Shown here: piece by piece, positions 8,819-17,514 of the stretch
Position numbering within the stretch: the stretch's first letter is position 1
Layout: the number at the start of each line of letters is the position of its first letter
NCBI RefSeq assembly: GCF_001424045.1
Contig: NZ_LMQB01000001.1
Location: 160,083-224,082, forward strand
Length of the DNA stretch: 64,000 nucleotides
Source: Rhizobium sp. Leaf371
GTDB lineage: Bacteria > Pseudomonadota > Alphaproteobacteria > Rhizobiales > Rhizobiaceae
Direction of reading: 5' to 3'
Program-made: the position numbers and the translations under genes
Notes under the pieces: generated by a model
Database searches by the model: none
What the model was told of the DNA's origin: nothing
Seen by the model: the letters and a program-made list of their open reading frames with translations, nothing else

Positions 8819-8990
8819 ATGGTCGGTCTCGGCATGAAGCATGGAAAAACCATTCTGGCTCAAACGGGCTCGCCCTCAATCTGGAGATGGCGGTCAACGG
8901 AATGCGGGTGGGAATGTTCCGGCCGGAACCTCTCCCCCGCCACTCCGTTTGGGTCGCATAGAGGGCGACGAGGTAGCGAGGACACGACGG

Positions 8991-9836
8991 ATGGCACGAC
9001 GGGCGAGCTGGAAAGGCCAGTTGAAAATGCGGGATCTGACGTGCGCGGTCGGCCTCTACACCGCGATATCCGCGTCGGAGAAGATCTCGTTCAACATCAT
9101 CAACCGCAAGACCGGCCACCGCGTCGAACGGCAGTTCGTGGACAGCGAAACCGGCAAGCCGGTCGAGCGTGACGATCAGATCAAGGGCTATCCGCTCGAC
9201 AATGGCGACTATATCGCGATCGAGGGCGACGACCTTGCCGCCTTGATGCCCGACAGCGACAAGGTGTTGAACGTGACACGCTTCATCGCGCTCGATGAGA
9301 TCGATACGCTCTATTTCGACAGGCCCTACCATCTTGCCCCCGTCGAGGACCACGACGCGGAAACGCTGGCGCTTCTGGCGCGCACCATGCGGGAGGAGAA
9401 GGTCGCGGCCATCGCCGAGGCCATCCTCTTCCGGCGCAACCGCACCGTCCTCATCCGCCCGCAGGACGACACGCTGATCGCGACGACGCTCAATTTCGAT
9501 TACGAGGTTCGCTCGGCCAAGACCGCCTTCAAGTCGATTCCCGAGATCGATTTCGACGAGGAGATGCTGGAGCTCGCCGGCCATATCATCGGCACCAAGT
9601 CGGGCAGTTTCGATCCCGAAAGCTATAGCGACCGCTACAATGATGCGCTGGCCGATCTGGTCAAGGCGAAGATCGAAGGACGGACGATCGAGAAGAAGGC
9701 GCCACCGAAGCCCGATAATGTGGTTGATCTCAAGGAAGCTCTTCGCCAGAGCCTTGAGGGCGGGGGCTCCAAGGCGAAAGCGGGCGGCAAGGGCGAGGGC
9801 AAGGCTTCGGGCTCCCGGCAGAAAAAGGCGAGCTGA
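8991..9836 (+). CDS. ku: Bacterial Ku protein (NHEJ DNA-end binding)
   Basis: Ku homodimer subunit (281 aa) that threads onto double-strand DNA ends and recruits LigD. The Ku core is recognisable from WKGQLKM and FNIINRKTGHRVERQFVD at the N-terminus through EMLELAGHIIGTKSGSFDP near residue 190, which is the family block before the C-terminal arm. The tail is short and Lys/Gly-rich (KAKAGGKGEGKASGSRQKK), as in Ku proteins whose tail contacts DNA. The frame is open upstream, but GAGGA 8 nt before the ATG at 8991 and the family start MARRASWKG decide it. The ligD start follows 2 nt after its stop. Confidence 0.93.
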   Translation: MARRASWKGQLKMRDLTCAVGLYTAISASEKISFNIINRKTGHRVERQFVDSETGKPVERDDQIKGYPLDNGDYIAIEGDDLAALMPDSDKVLNVTRFIALDEIDTLYFDRPYHLAPVEDHDAETLALLARTMREEKVAAIAEAILFRRNRTVLIRPQDDTLIATTLNFDYEVRSAKTAFKSIPEIDFDEEMLELAGHIIGTKSGSFDPESYSDRYNDALADLVKAKIEGRTIEKKAPPKPDNVVDLKEALRQSLEGGGSKAKAGGKGEGKASGSRQKKAS

Positions 9837-9838
9837 CC

Positions 9839-12379
9839 ATGAGCCTCGACACCTACAACGCCAAGCGGCGCTTCGATGCGACACCCGAGCCGAAGGGCGA
9901 AGCCGGAAAGGCCGGCGCGAAAAAAGCGGCTGACGGAAGCGCGCGCTTCGTCATCCAGAAGCACGATGCGACACGGCTTCATTACGACTTCCGGCTGGAA
10001 ATGGACGGTGTGCTGAAGAGCTGGGCCGTGACCAAGGGGCCAAGCCTCAACCCCGAGGACAAGCGGCTTGCGGTCCATGTCGAGGATCATCCACTTGCCT
10101 ATGGCGATTTCGAGGGCGTGATCCCGAAAGGCCAATATGGCGGCGGGACCGTGATCGTCTGGGATCGCGGCACCTGGACACCGATCGGGGATCTGGCCAA
10201 GGCCTATCGAAAGGGCCATCTGGAATTTTCGCTTGAGGGCGAGAAGCTTCAGGGGCGTTGGCATCTGGTGCGGATGCACGGCAAGCCGGGCGAGACGCGC
10301 GAGAACTGGCTGCTGATCAAGAGCGAAGACGAGGCGGCGCGGGACGCAGATTTCGACATTCTCACGGAGCGACCGGAGTCGGTGACGTCGGGGCGCGACT
10401 TGAAAGAGGTAGCGAAAAATCCCGACGATACCTGGAATTCCAAAAGTATGTCGAAGGGCCAGGGCACGAAATCAAAGCCGGCCAAGGTGACGACGGCGGC
10501 CGTGGGGCAGGCGCATGCCTGGCCGAAGGGCGCAAAGACGGCGGCGCTTCCGGATTTCGTGGCGCCGGCGCTGGCGACGCTGAAGCCGAAGGCGCCTTCG
10601 GGCGACCACTGGGTGCACGAGATCAAGTTCGACGGCTATCGCCTTCAGGCGCGCATCGAAAAGGGACAGGTTCGCCTGCTGACGCGCAGCGGGCTCGACT
10701 GGACGGAGCGGTTCGGCGATCAGGTGGCCGCGGCATTCGCCGGCCTGCCGGTGGAGACCGCGTCGATCGACGGCGAGATCGTCGTGCACAAGGACAATGG
10801 CGCCTCCGATTTCTCCGCCCTGCAGGAGGATCTGAGCCTCGGCCGGAGCGACCGGTTCATCTATTACGCCTTCGACATCCTGCATCTCGACGGGCATGAT
10901 CTGACGAATGCGGCGCTGATCGACCGCAAGACCCTGCTGCAGAAGCTCATTCTCGCCGACAGCCCGACGGTCCGGTTCAGCGAGCATTTCGAGGACAATG
11001 GCGATCTCGTGCTGACGCATGCCTGCCGCTTGAGCCTGGAAGGCGTGGTGTCCAAGGAGCGATCCGGAAAATACGTCTCGGGGCGCAATGGCAGCTGGAT
11101 CAAGTCGAAATGCTCGGAGCGGCAGGAGTTCGTGATCGGCGGCTTTTCGCCATCCTCGACCTCGGACCATTCGATCGGCGCGCTGGCGCTCGGCGTCTAC
11201 GAGGATGGCGAATTGCGGCACGTCGGCCGCGTCGGCACCGGTTTCAGCCATGCGACGGCCGACACGCTGTTCGAGGCCCTGTCGGCGATCGAGCGCAAGG
11301 ACAGTCCGTTCCGCGACAAGCTGACGGCGGATGCCCGGCGCGGCCTGCATTATGTCGAGCCGAAGCTCGTGGCCGAGGTCGAGTTCCGCGCCTGGTCCGC
11401 AGACGGCAATCTGCGGCATGCGTCGTTCCGTGGCCTGCGCGAGGACAAGCCGGCGGGCGAGGTGCGGCAGGAAAGTCCGGCGGCGGATAAGGGTCGCAAG
11501 CCTGCGCCGCTGCCCAAGGCGGCCGTCACGCTCACACATCCCGACCGGCTCTACTGGCCGAAGGAGGGTGTGACGAAACAGGGGCTCGCCGAATACTACG
11601 CGCAGGTCTGGCCGTTCATGGCGCCCTATGTCATCGATCGGCCGCTGTCGCTGCTCCGCTGTCCGGATGGCATCGACGGCAAGCAGCGCTTCTTCCAGAA
11701 GCATGCCTGGCGCGGCATCAACAAGGCGATCGACCAGATCAAGGATCCGAAAGACAAGGCGGCAGAGCCATCGCTGCGCATCACCGACTTCGACGGGCTG
11801 ATCGCGCTCGTCCAGTCGGCGGCGCTTGAGATCCACCCCTGGGGCGCAACGACACGGGCCTGGGAAAAGCCGGATATGATCACCATGGATCTCGACCCCG
11901 GCGAGGATGTGATCTGGGCGGACATCATCGATGCGGCTCTGATGCTCAAGGGCGAGATCGAGGCGAAGGGGCTTTCGGCCTTCGTCAAGACATCGGGCGG
12001 CAAGGGTCTGCATGTGGTCGTTCCCCTGAAACCCTCCGCCGGCTGGGCGCCCGTGAAGGCTTTTACCAAATCGCTGGCGACGAACGCCGCAAGACAGGAT
12101 CCCGACCGCTACCTCGCGGTTGCCACCAAGGCGAAGCGGCGCGGCCGCATCTTCATCGATTATCTCCGCAACGGCCGCGGGGCGACGGCGGTCGCGCCCT
12201 ATTCCACACGCGCGCGGCCGGGTGCCGCCGTGTCCGCCCCGCTCGAATGGTCGGAACTGTCGGATGCGATCGGACCCGACTATTTCACGGTCGAGACCAT
12301 GCCGGCGCGACTGGCGGCGCTGAAGACGGACCCCTGGGACGGGTTCTTTGCGGCAGCCAAAGTGCTTCCGAAGCCATAA
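9839..12379 (+). CDS. ligD: Multidomain DNA ligase D (LigD)
   Basis: 846-residue end-joining enzyme. Domain order is 3'-phosphoesterase (about 20-200; LHYDFRLEMDGVLKSWAVTK, HVEDHPLAYGDFEG), ATP-dependent ligase (about 240-530; adenylated Lys263 in EIKFDGYR, then DGEIVV) and primase-polymerase (about 560-846; DLDPGED metal-binding motif, KTSGGKGLHV). The hinge between the first two domains is Lys/Ser-rich. It repairs double-strand breaks with Ku by trimming, filling and sealing ends without homology. All three catalytic modules look intact. It is co-transcribed with the ku just upstream and faces a second ku. Confidence 0.95.
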   Translation: MSLDTYNAKRRFDATPEPKGEAGKAGAKKAADGSARFVIQKHDATRLHYDFRLEMDGVLKSWAVTKGPSLNPEDKRLAVHVEDHPLAYGDFEGVIPKGQYGGGTVIVWDRGTWTPIGDLAKAYRKGHLEFSLEGEKLQGRWHLVRMHGKPGETRENWLLIKSEDEAARDADFDILTERPESVTSGRDLKEVAKNPDDTWNSKSMSKGQGTKSKPAKVTTAAVGQAHAWPKGAKTAALPDFVAPALATLKPKAPSGDHWVHEIKFDGYRLQARIEKGQVRLLTRSGLDWTERFGDQVAAAFAGLPVETASIDGEIVVHKDNGASDFSALQEDLSLGRSDRFIYYAFDILHLDGHDLTNAALIDRKTLLQKLILADSPTVRFSEHFEDNGDLVLTHACRLSLEGVVSKERSGKYVSGRNGSWIKSKCSERQEFVIGGFSPSSTSDHSIGALALGVYEDGELRHVGRVGTGFSHATADTLFEALSAIERKDSPFRDKLTADARRGLHYVEPKLVAEVEFRAWSADGNLRHASFRGLREDKPAGEVRQESPAADKGRKPAPLPKAAVTLTHPDRLYWPKEGVTKQGLAEYYAQVWPFMAPYVIDRPLSLLRCPDGIDGKQRFFQKHAWRGINKAIDQIKDPKDKAAEPSLRITDFDGLIALVQSAALEIHPWGATTRAWEKPDMITMDLDPGEDVIWADIIDAALMLKGEIEAKGLSAFVKTSGGKGLHVVVPLKPSAGWAPVKAFTKSLATNAARQDPDRYLAVATKAKRRGRIFIDYLRNGRGATAVAPYSTRARPGAAVSAPLEWSELSDAIGPDYFTVETMPARLAALKTDPWDGFFAAAKVLPKP

Positions 12380-12412
12380 GGCCTGGGGTGAGCGAAGCCG
12401 GAGCAGGGCGGC

Positions 12413-13204
12413 TTAGCCGCTCTTTTCCTGCTGCAGGCTCTTCTTCAGGGCGTCCATGATGTTGATGACGTTGCCGGAGGATTTGACGGGCGCGCGTGCC
12501 TTCGTCGCCGGCTTGCCGTCCTTCTTCTGACGGCTCTTGATGAAGGCCTTGATCTTCTTCTGGACGGGGTCCTGGACCAGCGTCGGGCTCCAGGCGCCCT
12601 TGTCCTTCTCGACCCGCTTTGCGATCGCCGCCTGTTCCGCCTTGTCGCCCTTCGCCTTCATGTCGAGCTCGGCCATCGCCTCGCGAACCTCCTCGCCATA
12701 ATGCAGGGTCCACAGCACAATGCCCTTGCCGTTCGGCACGAGCAGGACGGCTCGCTCGCGGCGGTAGAGGACAAGCCGGGCGATGCCGACGACGTTTTTG
12801 CGGCTCATCGCCTCGCGGATGACACAGAAGGCTTCAGCCCCGACCTTGTCCTCGGGCACAAGGAAATGCGGCTTGTCGTACCAGATCCAGTCGATCGCAT
12901 CGCGCGGCACGAAGGTGGAAATGTCGATCGTGCGCGTGCTCTCCAGCCCGACGCCCTCGATCTCGTCGTCCTCGAGCAGCACATACTCGTCCTCGCCCTT
13001 CGGAAAACCCTTCACCTGGTCCTTCTCGGCGACCTTCTTGTGCGTCACGCTGTCGATATACCGACTTTCGACCCGGTTCTTGGTGGCGCGGTTGAGAACG
13101 TGGAAGCGCACCTTCTCGCTTTCCGTCGTCGCGGGCGTCAGCGAGACCGACGCGGTGACGAGGGAGAGACGGAGATAGCCTTTCCAGAAGCTGTTGCGGG
13201 CCAT
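12413..13204 (-). CDS. ku: Second bacterial Ku protein
   Basis: 263-residue Ku paralogue, clearly different from the one beside ligD (starts MARNSFWKGYLRLSLVTASV). The core shows FHVLNRATKNRVESRYIDSV and VGIARLVLYRRERAVLL, and the tail is basic (KSRQKKDGKPATKARAPVK). The frame continues upstream through a 30-bp tandem duplication; the family-typical start was chosen, although its ribosome-binding site is poor. It is convergent with ligD, 33 nt apart. Several rhizobia, for example Sinorhizobium meliloti, keep more than one ku, possibly for different growth conditions or as a heterodimer. Confidence 0.92.
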   Translation of the reverse strand: MARNSFWKGYLRLSLVTASVSLTPATTESEKVRFHVLNRATKNRVESRYIDSVTHKKVAEKDQVKGFPKGEDEYVLLEDDEIEGVGLESTRTIDISTFVPRDAIDWIWYDKPHFLVPEDKVGAEAFCVIREAMSRKNVVGIARLVLYRRERAVLLVPNGKGIVLWTLHYGEEVREAMAELDMKAKGDKAEQAAIAKRVEKDKGAWSPTLVQDPVQKKIKAFIKSRQKKDGKPATKARAPVKSSGNVINIMDALKKSLQQEKSG

Positions 13205-13242
13205 GGCGGGGTCTCGTCCTTGGATGGGATGGCGGATCATCG

Positions 13243-13272
13243 ACCCGCCACCGATCAACCCGCCACCGATCA
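13243..13272. repeat. Perfect 15-bp tandem duplication upstream of the second ku
   Basis: The 15-mer ACCCGCCACCGATCA occurs twice in immediate succession, 39 nt before the chosen ku start. On the minus strand it stays in frame with ku and would add a repeated IGGGL/IGGGS pentapeptide if translation began further upstream. Confidence 0.85.
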
Positions 13273-13297
13273 AAAGGTTGCCGATGGGCTCGGCCGA

Positions 13298-14593
13298 TCA
13301 GCCCTCCCGCGTCACCTTCAGGATGGCCGAGGTTCCCTCTTTCGGGTTTTCGGTCACCGCATAAATCGCCCCGTCGGGGCCGATCTTAACGTCGCGGATG
13401 CGGGCGTCGAGCGGCACGCGCTCCTCGTGGCTGACCTTGTCGCCCTCCAGGTGGAGAACGACGAGGCCGGTAGAAACGAGGCCGCCGATGACGGCAGCAC
13501 CTTCCCATTCCGGAAACTCCGATCCGCTGTAGAACAGCATGCCGGACGGGCCGACGACCGGGTCCCAGTAGTAGACCGGCTGCTCCATGCCGTCCTTGGC
13601 GGTGATGCCGTCGCCGATGGGCGAGCCGCTGTAATCGACGCCATAGGTGATGACCGGCCAGCCGTAGTTGCGTCCGGCCTGCGGCATGTTCAGCTCGTCG
13701 CCGCCCTTCGGGCCATGTTCGACGGTCCAGAGCCGGCCCTTGGCGTCGAGGGCCGCCGATTGCAGGTTGCGGTGCCCATAGCTCCAGATTTCCGGCTTCG
13801 CATCGCCTTTCCCGGCAAAGGGATTGTCGGCGAGCGCCTTGCCCGCGGTGTCGATGCGGAAGACCTTGCCGAAGCCGCTCTTCAGGTCCTGCGCAAAGAC
13901 GCGGGTCTCGCGGTCGGAACGCTCGCCGACCGTGACGTAGAGTTCGCCATTGCTGCCGAAGACGAGGCGAGAGCCGTAATGCTTGGTGTTGTCGTAGCTG
14001 GGCGTCTGGCGAAAGATGACGGCGACCTCTTCGAGGGCTGCACCGCCCGTGTCGTCCGCGACCAGCCGGGCGGAGGCGACCGATGTGCCGTTTCCGTCGG
14101 CCCTGGGCTCGGAGAACGAGAAGAAGATGCGGTTCGAGGTGGCGAAATCCGGTGCGACGGCGACGTCCAGCAGGCCGGCCTGCCCATCGGAGATCACGGC
14201 GGGAACGCCCTTCAATGCGTTGCTCGGCTTGCCGTCCGCGCCGACGATGTGCATGGAGCCTTTCTTCGCGGCCACCAGCATGCGGCCGTCCGGCAGGAAT
14301 TCCATCGACCAGAGCTGCGGCAGACCTTCGGCGACCGCCTGATGCGTCACCGTGGGCATCTTGTCCGGCTGCGGCGCACGCGTCTGGTTCTCGAAGGCGG
14401 GCTTCTGGTCGGGGGCGTTCGCTTCTTCCGTCTCGACGGGTTTTCCGGCGGCCTTCGTCTCGCCGGTGGCCGGCGGCTGGCCCTCGACCTGGTCGATCGG
14501 CGATGTGTCGCCCGTCGATTGCGCCATCAGGGGGCTCGCGCCGAGGAGGGCTGTCAGGACGGTTCCGGCAAGGAGGCAAGCACGCGTTTTCAT
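13298..14593 (-). CDS. Periplasmic PQQ-dependent aldose sugar dehydrogenase (YliI/GDH-B-like)
   Basis: 431-residue exported beta-propeller enzyme. A signal peptide is clear (MKTRACLLAGTVLTALLGAS, cleavage after LMAQ). A Pro/Glu-rich low-complexity linker of about 50 residues follows, then the propeller. Family markers are WSMEFLPDGRMLVA, GLLDVAVAPDF, VEHGPKGGDELN and GRNYGWPVITYGVDYSG, characteristic of soluble aldose dehydrogenases. It would oxidise aldoses to lactones in the periplasm with PQQ and Ca2+. AGGA lies 6 nt before the ATG. Rhizobia often depend on external PQQ for such enzymes; no pqq genes are in this window. Confidence 0.87.
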   Translation of the reverse strand: MKTRACLLAGTVLTALLGASPLMAQSTGDTSPIDQVEGQPPATGETKAAGKPVETEEANAPDQKPAFENQTRAPQPDKMPTVTHQAVAEGLPQLWSMEFLPDGRMLVAAKKGSMHIVGADGKPSNALKGVPAVISDGQAGLLDVAVAPDFATSNRIFFSFSEPRADGNGTSVASARLVADDTGGAALEEVAVIFRQTPSYDNTKHYGSRLVFGSNGELYVTVGERSDRETRVFAQDLKSGFGKVFRIDTAGKALADNPFAGKGDAKPEIWSYGHRNLQSAALDAKGRLWTVEHGPKGGDELNMPQAGRNYGWPVITYGVDYSGSPIGDGITAKDGMEQPVYYWDPVVGPSGMLFYSGSEFPEWEGAAVIGGLVSTGLVVLHLEGDKVSHEERVPLDARIRDVKIGPDGAIYAVTENPKEGTSAILKVTREG

Positions 14594-14773
14594 GGATGTT
14601 CCTGTCGTGATGACGGCGTCGGACGACGCGTTGACGATGGAAAGCATGTAGAGCCTTGGTTACGGATTGCTCATCGCGCGGCGTTCAAGAATACTTTATC
14701 GCCGGTTCACCCTGGTCTCTCTTCCGGCAGAAGCATTTGAAAGCGGGGGCGGCGATGGTGTAGATCAGGGCGC

Positions 14774-15874
14774 ATGAAGATCGCATTCTACGCTCCCCTC
14801 AAGTCTCCCCGGCACCCGACCCCGTCCGGCGACCGGCTGATGTCGCGGCTAATGATGGAGGCGCTGGCGCGCGCCGGGCATCAGGTGAGCCTCGTTTCCG
14901 AGTTGCGCAGCTTCCTGCGCAGTCCTCAGGATATCGATGATCTCCGGGTTGCGGCGGATGCGGAGCGGGAGCGCATCGAAGCCGACTGGCGGACGGAGGG
15001 CGTGCCCGACTGCTGGTTCTGCTACCACCCCTATTACAAGGCGCCGGACCTCCTCGGGCCGCCGCTCGCGCATGCCCATGGCATCGGCTATGTCACGGCC
15101 GAGGCCTCCTATTCGGCGCGGCGGGACGGACAGGGCTGGGCCGCGGCGCAGGCCGCGCTTCTGGACACGCTGACGGCGGCGTCCGTCAATATCTCGATGA
15201 CGGAACGCGACAGGATCGGCATTCTCGAAGGGGCACCGGACGCCCGTGTCGAGCGCCTGCCGCCGTTTATCGACCCCACGCTCTTCCTGGCGAACGAGCC
15301 GGCACCGCATCCCGGCCGGCTGGTGACCGTGGCGATGATGCGTCCGGGCGACAAGATGGACAGTTACCGGATGCTGGCGGCGGCGCTCTCGCGGCTGCTG
15401 CATCTGCCGTTCACGCTGACAATTGTCGGGGACGGCAAGGCGCGGGGCGAGGTCGAGGCCCTGTTCGCGCCGCTCGGGCCCGGTCGGGTCGTCTGGGCCG
15501 GCGAGCGCAGTGCGGAGGAGATGGCCGCCTTGCTGTCGACCTCCTCGCTCTATGTCTGGCCCGGCTGCGGCGAAGCCTATGGGCTTGCCTATCTGGAGGC
15601 GCAGGCCGCCGGCCTGCCCGTGGTGGCGCAGGCCATCGCTGGCGTTCCCGAAGTGGTGGAGCACGGGCGGACCGGTGTGCTGACGCCGGCGGGCGACGTC
15701 GAGGCCTATGCCGGGGCGATCGCCGCTTTTCTGGCGGATGAGACGCGACGACAGGCAATGGGGGCGGAGGCCCGGCTGTTTGCGGGGAGGGAGCGCGCGC
15801 TTCAACCGGCCGCAGTCCGGCTCGCCGACATTCTCGATCGTCATGTGCCGGTGAAGAGCGGAGCGTCCTTATGA
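14774..15874 (+). CDS. GT4-like glycosyltransferase
   Basis: 366-residue GT-B-fold glycosyltransferase. The N-terminus (MKIAFYAPLKSPRHPTPSGD) is the acceptor domain, and the C-terminal half carries the nucleotide-sugar domain with AGERSAEEMAALLS, YVWPGCGEAYGLAYLEAQA (the EX7E-type region) and PVVAQAIAGVPEVVEHG. No membrane segment. Its last 4 bases overlap the start of the deacetylase gene (ATGA), so the two are translated together and probably act on the same glycan. Donor and acceptor are unknown. Confidence 0.87.
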   Translation: MKIAFYAPLKSPRHPTPSGDRLMSRLMMEALARAGHQVSLVSELRSFLRSPQDIDDLRVAADAERERIEADWRTEGVPDCWFCYHPYYKAPDLLGPPLAHAHGIGYVTAEASYSARRDGQGWAAAQAALLDTLTAASVNISMTERDRIGILEGAPDARVERLPPFIDPTLFLANEPAPHPGRLVTVAMMRPGDKMDSYRMLAAALSRLLHLPFTLTIVGDGKARGEVEALFAPLGPGRVVWAGERSAEEMAALLSTSSLYVWPGCGEAYGLAYLEAQAAGLPVVAQAIAGVPEVVEHGRTGVLTPAGDVEAYAGAIAAFLADETRRQAMGAEARLFAGRERALQPAAVRLADILDRHVPVKSGASL

Positions 15875-16641
15875 GCGAGGCCCAGAGCACGAGCGATTTG
15901 GACGATATCATCGCCGTCCTCGACCGTTTTCAGGCGGCCGGTCGTGTCGCCCGCTTCTGGCTGCGCGACGACGATGCGATCGAGCCGACGCCCGCGCTCG
16001 ATCGCCTTCTGTCCTTGACCGAAAACCATGGCGTGCCGCTGGCGCTCGCGGTTATTCCCGAGCCGACAGGCGAGGCTCTTGCCGGGCGGCTCGCGCGTTC
16101 GCCGCGGGTCCACGTGACGGTGCATGGCTGGCGCCATGCCAATCATGCGGCCGAGCGAGCGAAGCGGGCGGAACTCGGCGCCGACCGTCCGGCCGATGTG
16201 GTTCTCGACGAGCTTTCGGCGGGCTTTGCCAAGCTCTCAACCCTGCATCGGGAACGGTTTCTGCCGGTGCTGGTGCCGCCGTGGAACCGGGTCGACATGA
16301 TGCTCGCGGCGCGCCTGCCCGATCTCGGATTCCGGGCCCTGTCGGTCTACGGTCCGGAGAAACCCGGCGCATTGCCGATGATCAACACACATGTGGACGT
16401 GATGGATTGGCACGGCACGCGCGGCTGTCGCGACCGGGGGGATCTTCGGCGCGAGATCGTGGCGCGTCTGACTACGTGCCTCGAGACGGGGGGAAGCGTC
16501 GGGCTCCTGACGCATCATCTCGTTCACGACGCGGCGGTCTGGGGCTTTCTCGGCGATCTCTTCGCAGGCACGGAACCGCATCCCGCCTGCCGGTGGGTGT
16601 CACTTTCCGAACTGGTCGAGGGTGTCAGAACCGGTAGCTGA
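15871..16641 (+). CDS. Polysaccharide-deacetylase-family protein
   Basis: 256-residue protein of the NodB-like (CE4) superfamily: FWLRDDDAIEPTPAL supplies the paired Asp of the metal site, VHGWRHANHA the HxxxH-like pair, and LTHHLVHDA the late His block. It lacks a signal peptide, so it would act in the cytoplasm, on a lipid-linked or soluble glycan made by the glycosyltransferase whose end it overlaps. Its last 17 bases overlap the end of the convergent OmpW gene. Confidence 0.82.
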   Translation: MSEAQSTSDLDDIIAVLDRFQAAGRVARFWLRDDDAIEPTPALDRLLSLTENHGVPLALAVIPEPTGEALAGRLARSPRVHVTVHGWRHANHAAERAKRAELGADRPADVVLDELSAGFAKLSTLHRERFLPVLVPPWNRVDMMLAARLPDLGFRALSVYGPEKPGALPMINTHVDVMDWHGTRGCRDRGDLRREIVARLTTCLETGGSVGLLTHHLVHDAAVWGFLGDLFAGTEPHPACRWVSLSELVEGVRTGS

Positions 16642-17287
16642 CGCCGACGCCGAGCGAAAGGCTCTTCACGTCCGTGCGGGCCGTCACGCCGGAATTGGTC
16701 AGCACCTGCGTCGGGGGCAGGACGAGACGCATTTCCGTGTTGGCGAACCACTTCTCCGTCATCCGGACATCCATGCCGATACGCACCATGGGAGAGATCT
16801 GGCGCTCGACGCTGAAGCTTTTCACCAGCGGGCTTGCGGGTTTTGCGCCCGTGTACCAGGTCGCCACGGCGCCGACGCCGAGATAGGGATTGAAGCGCGC
16901 GTCCGGCAGGAAGTGATAGTCGGCCGACAGGGCGAGCGGGATCGTCAAGATGGAGCCCACATCGATATCGCCGACAAGGCTGCCCTTGATCCGGAAGCGC
17001 GTCTTCAGCACGCCCGTCTGACCCGTGACAGCGATGTGATCGGTGAGGAAATAGCTGACATCGACATCCGGCAGCACCATGCGATCCACCTGCACCGCGC
17101 CGCCGATCAGGTCGATCCGTGATCGCAGGTCGTAGGGCAGCACGCCGGTGATACGGGCGCGAATGAGGAGATCGCCGGCGCCGAGCCCGGACGAGGGCGG
17201 TGACCCGCCGCTTTCGGGCTCTTGCGCGAGCGCCGGTGCAGTCGATGCGAGCAAAGCCAATGCGAGCAAGGCAGGCACGGACGCCAT
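16625..17287 (-). CDS. OmpW-family outer-membrane protein
   Basis: About 220 residues. The chosen ATG gives a clean signal peptide (MASVPALLALALLASTAPAL, then AQ), followed by an eight-strand beta-barrel pattern: GDLLIRARITGVLP, VDRMVLPDVDVSYFLTDHIA, NPYLGVGAVATWYTG and the terminal LSLGVGVSYRF ending in Phe, as expected for Bam-dependent insertion. Starts further upstream (ATG at 17347 or 17377, GTG at 17392) remain open but would add a long basic leader; none has a strong ribosome-binding site. OmpW proteins pass small hydrophobic molecules. It ends inside the convergent deacetylase gene. Confidence 0.85.
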   Translation of the reverse strand: MASVPALLALALLASTAPALAQEPESGGSPPSSGLGAGDLLIRARITGVLPYDLRSRIDLIGGAVQVDRMVLPDVDVSYFLTDHIAVTGQTGVLKTRFRIKGSLVGDIDVGSILTIPLALSADYHFLPDARFNPYLGVGAVATWYTGAKPASPLVKSFSVERQISPMVRIGMDVRMTEKWFANTEMRLVLPPTQVLTNSGVTARTDVKSLSLGVGVSYRF

Positions 17288-17514
17288 CCGACGAAAGCGA
17301 TTGCCTGTCGCACAGGCCGGCAACCGGACGTTCCTGCCGGACGCCATAGGAATCGGATCGTTTCGCTCTCTCGTCATCGACAACCCCGTCACTGGCTCTC
17401 AAATAACCGATTGAGCAGCATGCTCCTATGCTATTAAACTTATTTTTGTATGCGTAATATAGCGTGTTTTTATATGTAGATTCTGGGGGGTCGTTCCCCG
17501 TCAGGGGAGTATCG

